Below, in pieces: positions 1 through 4,805 of a DNA stretch of 7,297 nt. The DNA is from Desulfobacterales bacterium (lineage in GTDB: Bacteria; Desulfobacterota; Desulfobacteria; Desulfobacterales; Desulfobacteraceae). Position 1 is the first letter of the stretch. Each line of letters begins with the position of its first letter. The stretch spans positions 1 to 7,297 of the forward strand of contig JAKSBO010000153.1 in the NCBI GenBank assembly GCA_022361095.1. The letters run 5' to 3'. The translations under genes and the position numbers were made by a program. The notes beneath the pieces are model-generated. The model saw nothing but the letters and a program-made list of their open reading frames with translations. It was not told the origin of the DNA and ran no database searches.

Positions 1-181
1 AGCGCGGCCGCGCGTCCACCAGAACGTTGTCGGTAATCTGGTAGGTCTTGCTGTCGATGAAGTGGGCCATGTTGGTGGTCTCGGAAGTGTTCACGAAGAC
101 CGATCCGTCCGGGCTCACGCCCATGCCCTCCGGTTCCACACCGACGGGCACCTCCGCCAGCACCGTGCCTTTCTCCACCAA
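1..181 (-). other. Beta-propeller-coding segment of different composition (probable chimeric end)
   Basis: Read on the minus strand in the same frame as the DUF342 gene, this segment encodes roughly residues 305-363. The text GVEPEGMGVSPDG followed by NTSETTNMAHFID and DNVLVDARPR is characteristic, from memory of the family, of YVTN-type beta-propeller proteins annotated as PQQ-dependent catabolism-associated. Hand-counted GC is about 63% in 1-180 against about 47% in 181-360. Of the 51 codons from residue 313 on, about 45 end in G or C, whereas the DUF342 part has mixed third positions. A propeller that starts mid-protein right after an unfinished DUF342 domain would not be expected to fold. 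The exact joint cannot be placed because the text around 149-178 (VEKGTVLAEV) is plausible in both families. Confidence 0.7.
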
Positions 182-1090
182 CGGCCTTGGCCCCCGGTGT
201 TTAAAATCACTATTGTCCGATTCATCTATGCCGCCGCTTTTCAGATAATCCGTATTGAAAAAAAACTCTATATTGTACGCTTTGCCCGGGTAAGTTTCCC
301 CGCCTTGGGCCACACGGAAAAGTATGGAATCGCCAATGGGCGACCTGATGAAATCTTCAATCCGTTCATCGGAGACCAGGCCGAAAACAATGTCTTTTTC
401 CGCCAGGGCCGTACGAATGACCACAGCCGGTATATCAGGCTCCATGTCACACAGTTTTGATAAAAATGCAGATTGGTGATCGCAGGCGACCTGGAGTAAA
501 AGGCCGCCGCAGATCTCAATCCCCTGCTTCAACTGCCCAAGGCTGTTCCCATTATTGGATTCCGGGCAACCCGTATGGATATTTTGGGCATCCCGGCCGG
601 CAGACGGTTTATTCCCAGCGGATTCCGTTTTTGCTGGCGGCGTACCCGCCACCCCGGGCAGGTTACAGGACCGCTCCTGAAGTGTAAGCACCTCATCACG
701 CTGTTTCATTGTGATCATACCCGCTTCCACCATCACATCCCCAATGCGCCGGGGTTTTTTCCCCTTTTGAAACTGCTCTTTTTGCTCCTCTAATGCCAAC
801 GCCATAACGCTTTTATTCACAAAACCCCTGGCAAGCGCGATGGCACCGAACCGGTATTCCTGCTGGTGGATGGCAACAGCCTTGACAGCCGTGGTCAGCC
901 GGTGAACATTCTGGGGTGAAATCAGTTTTTGGGCAAGAAAATATGCTTTGAGTTGTTCATCTAAATTGCTGTCGTCACTGCACTGGGCAAGGGCCTTTTG
1001 CAACTGTTCCTCACTGATAAACGCTTTTTTAACAGCCAGAATTCCGATCAGCGGAACACGTTTGCCTTGCTTTGACCCATATTCTGCCAT
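1..1090 (-). CDS. DUF342 / FapA-like protein, partial, with a beta-propeller sequence joined at its 3' end
   Basis: An open frame runs without a stop from ATG at 1088-1090 to the left edge (363 codons), so the gene is cut by the window. Residues 14-138 contain four related helical units of about 33 residues. Residues 145-185 are a Pro/Gly/Ser/Asn-rich linker. Residues 186-304 match the N-terminal part of DUF342 (FapA family): the VAQGG...PGKAYNIEFFF stretch near 260-278, NTDYLKSGGIDE, DFKHRG at 295-300, then VEKGTVLAE. DUF342 proteins normally continue with a TP-x-EG-x-x-G-x-D-V-type segment. Here the frame instead goes into beta-propeller sequence (GVEPEGMGVSPDG, NTSETTNMAHFID). The family has been linked to flagellar assembly or regulation in Vibrio, but its role here is unknown. 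The start follows a GAGGA about 12 bases upstream, which is rather far. The frame and the DUF342 assignment are well supported; the natural C-terminus is not visible. Confidence 0.8.
   Translation of the reverse strand, partial: MAEYGSKQGKRVPLIGILAVKKAFISEEQLQKALAQCSDDSNLDEQLKAYFLAQKLISPQNVHRLTTAVKAVAIHQQEYRFGAIALARGFVNKSVMALALEEQKEQFQKGKKPRRIGDVMVEAGMITMKQRDEVLTLQERSCNLPGVAGTPPAKTESAGNKPSAGRDAQNIHTGCPESNNGNSLGQLKQGIEICGGLLLQVACDHQSAFLSKLCDMEPDIPAVVIRTALAEKDIVFGLVSDERIEDFIRSPIGDSILFRVAQGGETYPGKAYNIEFFFNTDYLKSGGIDESDNSDFKHRGPRPLVEKGTVLAEVPVGVEPEGMGVSPDGSVFVNTSETTNMAHFIDSKTYQITDNVLVDARPR
677..1051 (-). repeat. Four tandem ~33-residue helical units in the DUF342-like protein
   Basis: In the translated protein, units begin near residues 14 (LIGILAVKKAFISEEQLQKA), 48 (LKAYFLAQKLISPQNVHRLT), 80 (RFGAIALARGFVNKSVMALA) and 115 (RIGDVMVEAGMITMKQRDEV). 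The shared pattern is a small hydrophobic helix, a short turn often ending in G or K plus F/L/M and I/V, then a second helix ending near A-L-x-x-Q. The layout recalls the N-terminal domains of GspE/PilB/MshE-type ATPases, whose short motifs follow a similar scheme, but I cannot confirm homology by eye. The units are divergent at the DNA level, so this is an old protein repeat and not a recent duplication. Confidence 0.5.
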
Positions 1091-1125
1091 ATTTTCCCAG
1101 CATCCTCAGTAAATTGTTGCTGTGT

Positions 1126-1172
1126 TAGCCCTAGCGCACAGTTGAGAGGGAATAGCTGTGCGCTATAGGCTA
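1126..1172. repeat. Imperfect inverted repeat / hairpin between ispH-ubiA and the DUF342 gene
   Basis: The arms TAGCGCACAG (1132-1141) and CTGTGCGCTA (1156-1165) are perfect 10-base complements around a 14-base loop. The stem extends on the outside with TAGCC (1126-1130) and GGCTA (1168-1172) across a small 1/2-base internal bulge. It starts 26 bases after the ispH-ubiA stop codon and ends 35 bases before the DUF342 start, all on the minus strand. No T-run follows on either strand, so it is not a classic intrinsic terminator. It could be an mRNA-stabilising 3' hairpin, a factor-assisted terminator, an operator, or a copy of a dispersed palindromic repeat. Confidence 0.7.
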
Positions 1173-1197
1173 TATACTATCAATATAAGGATAATTA

Positions 1198-2904
1198 TCA
1201 GCCGAAAACAGCAATGATACCTGCAAGCAGCAAAGGAACCTCGAACCAGAACTCGTAAAAATTAGCGGAAATATCGCTGTCTTTTTTATACCGTATGGTC
1301 AATATAAACATAAAAGCAGGTATCAGGGCAAGGCCGCAGACAACCGGCGATACCCAGACTGGTAAAATCAAAGGAATGATCATTGCGGAGACAAGCGTGT
1401 AATGAACAAATTTCAGGGTCTTTTTCTTACCCATGAGAATAGGCAGGGTCTCCCGGCCTGCAATTCTGTCCCCCTGGACAGCCAGGATATCCATAAACGC
1501 GGTCCTTGCAAAGGATAATCCTGTGGCAAACACAAAGGCGACCAGGGTCAATCCCGGGTTCGCCTTAAGGCTGATTCCGGGCATCAGGCTTGTGACAATC
1601 CCCCATGCCAGTGCAATGAGAATGGTTTTTGATCCCGGAACATCCTTAATCCGGTAAATTTTACCTCCGGATGAAAGGCAAGGAAAAATGGTACGGGTAT
1701 ATGACATGCCTAACAGCATCATGACGATGAGTACAGTAAAGTATCCCCACCCTTTTGTCCAGGCAAGGAAAAGCCCTACAGCACCTGACAAAAAAGCCAC
1801 CAGCAAAAGCCATTGCTTATTTTGCCTGTATAGGGCTGCCCGGTCCGGTTTGTTGTAGGTATCGGACCCGATGGTCATCATGTTGTTCATGATCTGCATG
1901 GAAAGAATATAGAACATGGCAATGGCAGCCGAAACGCCGGGGCTTTCTGCCCTGGAAATCATGGCGGAGCCCAGGGTCAGACAGGCGGCACCTGCAGCCA
2001 AAAGAATATTGGTTTTCATCAACACATCCATCACGGCCAGAATCTTCCCCAGCCCGGGCTGCTTTTCCCTGAACGCCTGTTCCACACTGCTGCATGTGTC
2101 ATTGATAATCCAGTTAGGGGTGGAGGCCCCTGCAGTAATGGCAATATGTTGTGCATGGGAAATGGATGTATAGTCGATCTCAGATGCCTGTTCAATGTGC
2201 ATGGACGGTTTACCGGTTTCCGCTGCGACCTGGGCCAGACGTTTTGTATTCCCGGAAAATTTTCCGCCCACAACGATAACGGCATCATGGGTCTCGGCCA
2301 TTTGCCTGACCTCATCCTGGCGCTTTTCGGTTGAATCGCAAATGGTGTTAAATATTTCGTAATGGGGCACATTGTTGCGGCACCATTCCTGGAGATCTGC
2401 AAAAATCTTGGTATTCTGTGTGGTCTGGGCCACCACCACCGCCTTTTCAAACCTGGGAAGCGCCTTGAGCTGATCCAGATCGGTGATGGTATGGCCCTTT
2501 TCCCGGGCATATCCCAAAAGGCCGACAACTTCGGGATGTTTTTCATCGCCGAGAATAATGGTGTCATAGCCCTTTTTTGAATATTTATCGATGATCACCT
2601 GGACCCGTACCACCCTCGGGCAGGTGGCATTGACCACGGTGAATCCGGCATCAGCCAAGGCCTTTTCATCCTGGGGCGGCACCCCGTGCGCCCGAATAAG
2701 CACAATGCCCTTTCCGGATTCGGGAATGGTGTCCATCCGGTAAATCTGCTTGCTTTCCAGCATCTCCAGAACCTGGGGATTATGTATTAAAGGCCCATAT
2801 GTATAAATGGGTTCCTTGGCCTTATTTGAGGCATCCAGCACCATATCCACCGCCCGGCGGACGCCCATACAGAAACCAGCGGTTTTAGCAATTGAAATTT
2901 TCAT
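1198..2904 (-). CDS. ispH: IspH (HMBPP reductase) fused to a UbiA-family membrane prenyltransferase domain
   Basis: The product has 568 residues, about twice a normal IspH (~310). Residues 1-275 are a complete IspH/LytB, which reduces HMBPP to IPP and DMAPP, the last MEP-pathway step. All three [4Fe-4S] cysteines are present (C12, C95 in ATCPRV, C189 in ICDSTEKRQ), as are H41, H74, H123 and E125 (EKHPEV), T161/T162, S217/N219 (FSGNT) and S261 in GASTP. Residues 285-568 are a UbiA-type integral membrane domain with about nine hydrophobic segments. NKPDR (351-355) and D472-x6-D479 followed by AG-x-ETLP fit the family. The first Asp-rich motif is altered: N340-N341-x2-T344-x3-D348 where NDxxDxxxD is usual. 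No stop or frameshift separates the two halves. The ATG overlaps the parB stop (ATGA), so translation is probably coupled. The IspH assignment is very secure; the substrate of the UbiA part is unknown. Confidence 0.93.
   Translation of the reverse strand: MKISIAKTAGFCMGVRRAVDMVLDASNKAKEPIYTYGPLIHNPQVLEMLESKQIYRMDTIPESGKGIVLIRAHGVPPQDEKALADAGFTVVNATCPRVVRVQVIIDKYSKKGYDTIILGDEKHPEVVGLLGYAREKGHTITDLDQLKALPRFEKAVVVAQTTQNTKIFADLQEWCRNNVPHYEIFNTICDSTEKRQDEVRQMAETHDAVIVVGGKFSGNTKRLAQVAAETGKPSMHIEQASEIDYTSISHAQHIAITAGASTPNWIINDTCSSVEQAFREKQPGLGKILAVMDVLMKTNILLAAGAACLTLGSAMISRAESPGVSAAIAMFYILSMQIMNNMMTIGSDTYNKPDRAALYRQNKQWLLLVAFLSGAVGLFLAWTKGWGYFTVLIVMMLLGMSYTRTIFPCLSSGGKIYRIKDVPGSKTILIALAWGIVTSLMPGISLKANPGLTLVAFVFATGLSFARTAFMDILAVQGDRIAGRETLPILMGKKKTLKFVHYTLVSAMIIPLILPVWVSPVVCGLALIPAFMFILTIRYKKDSDISANFYEFWFEVPLLLAGIIAVFG
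2901..2904 (-). promoter_or_regulatory. ATGA overlap, parB stop / ispH-ubiA start
   Basis: The parB TGA and the ispH ATG share four bases. Only a weak GAG-type Shine-Dalgarno lies upstream inside parB (CTGAGTAGAATTTC before ATG). Start of the fusion protein by re-initiating ribosomes from parB is therefore likely (inference). Confidence 0.8.
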
Positions 2905-3770
2905 GAAATTCTACTCAGCAACTCCACAAGACGGTTAAATTCAGACCCGGAGGAAAATTTGATTTCAATTCGTCCACGGCTCCCGCTTTTTTTAATGAAG
3001 ACCGGAGAATTGATCCGGGAGGATATTTGGGACGAGGTCTCTTCTAAAAACTTCTTTTCGTCCGCATTAATTTTTTTTGCGATTTTCTGGGGCTGTTTTT
3101 TAGCCTGGTTGACCAGCCGCTCGGTTTCCCGCACCGACAAATGCTTTTCCATGACCTTTTTGAACAAATAAAGCTGATTCTCAACGGATCCGGCCCCCAA
3201 CAGCGCCCGGGCGTGCCCCATACTTATTTCCTCGGCAATCAGTCCCTCTTTGATCTCTTCGGGCAGGCTGCGCAGGCGCAGCAGGTTGGCGATGGTGGAA
3301 CGGTTTTTGCCGATTTTCTCAGCCACCTTTTCCTGGGTGTATCCAAATTCGTTAATGAGACGGTAGTAGGCTTCGGCCTCTTCGAGCACATTGAGATTTT
3401 CCCTTTGGATATTCTCAATGATCGAAACTTCAAGTACCTGCTCATCCGTCAGATTGAGGATAATGACGGGGACCTGGTCAAGGCCCGCCGCCCTTGCGGC
3501 CCGCAAGCGGCGCTCCCCGGCAATCAACTCATAGGCACCGTCCATTTTCCTGGCCAAAAGGGGCTGAAGCACGCCCTGCTCGGCAATGGACTGGGTAAGC
3601 CGTTCCAGTTCATCCTCACTGAACCGGGTTCTGGGTTGGTAACGGTTAGGCGTTAACTGCTCAACCTTACAAAATAAGAAATCCGAATTGGCTTCGGGTT
3701 CTTCCATATCAGGAATAAGCGCTGATATACCACGGCCCAGACCGGTGTTTTTGCGTCTCTTATTTGTCAT
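2901..3770 (-). CDS. parB: Chromosome-partitioning protein ParB (Spo0J-like CTPase)
   Basis: This 289-residue protein has the normal length and order of a chromosomal ParB. Near the N-terminus [11 protein letters not shown] (10-20) sits in the basic segment that stimulates the ParA ATPase. The CTP-binding ParB/Srx domain spans about 32-125, with GERRLRA (85-91) and ENIQREN (119-125). The helix-turn-helix that reads parS is about 144-166 ([20 protein letters not shown]), followed by the conserved MGHARALL at 184-191. A Lys-rich linker (223-240) leads to the C-terminal dimerisation domain ([20 protein letters not shown]). By family knowledge ParB loads at parS as a CTP-dependent sliding clamp and organises the origin region with ParA and SMC. 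It overlaps parA by four bases upstream and ispH-ubiA by four downstream. No defect is seen. Confidence 0.97.
   Translation of the reverse strand: MTNKRRKNTGLGRGISALIPDMEEPEANSDFLFCKVEQLTPNRYQPRTRFSEDELERLTQSIAEQGVLQPLLARKMDGAYELIAGERRLRAARAAGLDQVPVIILNLTDEQVLEVSIIENIQRENLNVLEEAEAYYRLINEFGYTQEKVAEKIGKNRSTIANLLRLRSLPEEIKEGLIAEEISMGHARALLGAGSVENQLYLFKKVMEKHLSVRETERLVNQAKKQPQKIAKKINADEKKFLEETSSQISSRINSPVFIKKSGSRGRIEIKFSSGSEFNRLVELLSRIS
3767..3770 (-). promoter_or_regulatory. ATGA overlap, parA stop / parB start
   Basis: The parA TGA and the parB ATG share four bases, the usual sign of translational coupling that keeps ParA and ParB levels in proportion. An AGGGAA stretch lies about 11 bases upstream of the parB ATG and could serve as an internal ribosome site. 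Confidence 0.8.
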
Positions 3771-4525
3771 CGCTTTAAAAGTTCCCTGGCAAAGGACATA
3801 TAACTTTTAGCGCCCGGTGAAGTCTTATCGTAAAGAATAACAGGCAAACCATAGCTTGGCGCCTCTCCAAGCTTCACATTACGGGGAATTTTTGTTTTGA
3901 ACACCAGATCATTGAAATACTGCCTGGCTTCATCCACTACGTTCTGGGATAAATTGGTTCTGCGGTCGAACATTGTCAGTAAAATACCTTTAATCATCAA
4001 ACCGGCATTAAATGCATTCTTAATTCGTTTGATGGTGTCTAATAGCTGCCCCAATCCTTCCAGGGCAAAAAATTCACTTTGCAACGGGATGACAACAGAA
4101 TCACTTGCGGAGAACGCGTTCAACGTTAAAAGACTTAACGCCGGCGGACAATCAATGATAATGAAATCAAATTTATCAGCCGCAGGAGCCAGAAGATCCT
4201 TGAGCCGGGCCTCTCTTTTGGGGTCGGACATCATTTCCACTTCAAATCCGATGAGATCGACATTGGCCGGCACCAGGGTCATTCCCTTGAGCATGGTGGG
4301 TAAAAGCAGATCCTCAAGGCCGGCCTCTCCAATTAAACCGTCATACAAAGATGCGTCAAGGCCGGGTTTATCCACCCCGAGAGCCGTTGTGGCGTTGGCC
4401 TGGGAATCACAATCCACAAGCAACACTTTTTTTTTCAGTTTGGCAAGGGAAGCCGCAAGATTAACCGCTGTGGTGGTTTTACCCACCCCACCCTTCTGAT
4501 TGGCAATACTGATGATCTGAGTCAT
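3767..4525 (-). CDS. parA: Chromosome-partitioning ATPase ParA (Soj type)
   Basis: This 252-residue ParA/MinD-superfamily ATPase has the deviant Walker A KGGVGKTTT at 11-19 (signature K11, P-loop K16), Walker A' LLVDCDSQAN with D38 and D40, and Walker B FIIIDCPPAL with D125. It lacks the N-terminal helix-turn-helix domain of plasmid P1-type ParA, so it is the short chromosomal Soj form. In the family, the ATP-bound dimer binds DNA non-specifically and ParB stimulates hydrolysis, which moves the ParB-parS complex. The C-terminal segment IPRNVKLGEAPSYGLPV is typical of Soj. The chosen ATG gives the expected MTQIISIANQKGG start. The Shine-Dalgarno upstream is poor (GATAAGAAAATTGGATT). It is the first gene of the parA-parB-ispH/ubiA operon and is divergent from hrpA. 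Confidence 0.97.
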   Translation of the reverse strand: MTQIISIANQKGGVGKTTTAVNLAASLAKLKKKVLLVDCDSQANATTALGVDKPGLDASLYDGLIGEAGLEDLLLPTMLKGMTLVPANVDLIGFEVEMMSDPKREARLKDLLAPAADKFDFIIIDCPPALSLLTLNAFSASDSVVIPLQSEFFALEGLGQLLDTIKRIKNAFNAGLMIKGILLTMFDRRTNLSQNVVDEARQYFNDLVFKTKIPRNVKLGEAPSYGLPVILYDKTSPGAKSYMSFARELLKR

Positions 4526-4805
4526 AATCCAATTTTCTTATCATAATTAAAGTGTAGAGGCAAACATCCGACCACGCGGCCGGTCAGGCGATTTGGCCGT
4601 TTTTTAAGAATACGGCAGGATCTTGTGCGCTGACAATAAACTAAATTTTATCGCAGCACATCCCCTGTTGCCCCGGAAAAATCCCAACGATCAGGGTAAT
4701 GCTTTTATTCCCCTATTCCAAAATACATGTCAATAAAAAAAAGAGCTGTGCATGTTAAACGGTTTATTTGACATTTTCAAAACCTTGGCTACTATTGGCG
4801 GTATT
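4526..4805. promoter_or_regulatory. Divergent intergenic region between parA and hrpA
   Basis: These 280 bases must hold the promoters for the parA operon (leftward) and hrpA (rightward). On the minus strand a TATGAT lies at 4540-4545, about 15 bases before the parA start, but no good -35 is found at 16-18 bases spacing, so I do not call a promoter. A small GC stem CGGCC/GGCCG (4577-4581 and 4595-4599) followed by six T is present on the plus strand. An A-rich run (4735-4742) precedes an alternative hrpA start. I looked for a parS-like palindrome (GTTTCACGTGAAAC core) and found none here. No small gene is convincing in this region. Confidence 0.5.

Noticed and set aside
4..11. GCGGCCGC (a NotI site) at the left edge, suggesting cloning-vector sequence.
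   Set aside because: It lies in frame within the propeller-coding sequence (DARPR) and no vector or linker sequence surrounds it; the high GC of the segment explains it.
62..460. A 132-residue plus-strand open frame.
   Set aside because: It is antisense to the DUF342-like gene, crosses the composition joint and resembles no known protein.
268..519. An 83-residue minus-strand open frame.
   Set aside because: It overlaps the DUF342-like gene in another frame on the same strand and has no recognisable protein character; it is a shadow.
2020..2080. Possible frameshift joining two separate genes, ispH and ubiA.
   Set aside because: The frame is continuous through the linker, with no competing stop/start or Shine-Dalgarno and no homopolymer run at the junction, so a true fusion is the simpler reading.
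2031..2567. A 178-residue minus-strand open frame within ispH.
   Set aside because: It is a shifted reading of the IspH coding sequence, rich in Pro/Arg, and the true frame is complete with all catalytic residues.
4577..4605. GC stem followed by six T on the plus strand, terminator-like.
   Set aside because: The stem has only five pairs with a 13-base loop and lies between two divergent genes, where a plus-strand terminator would have no gene to end.
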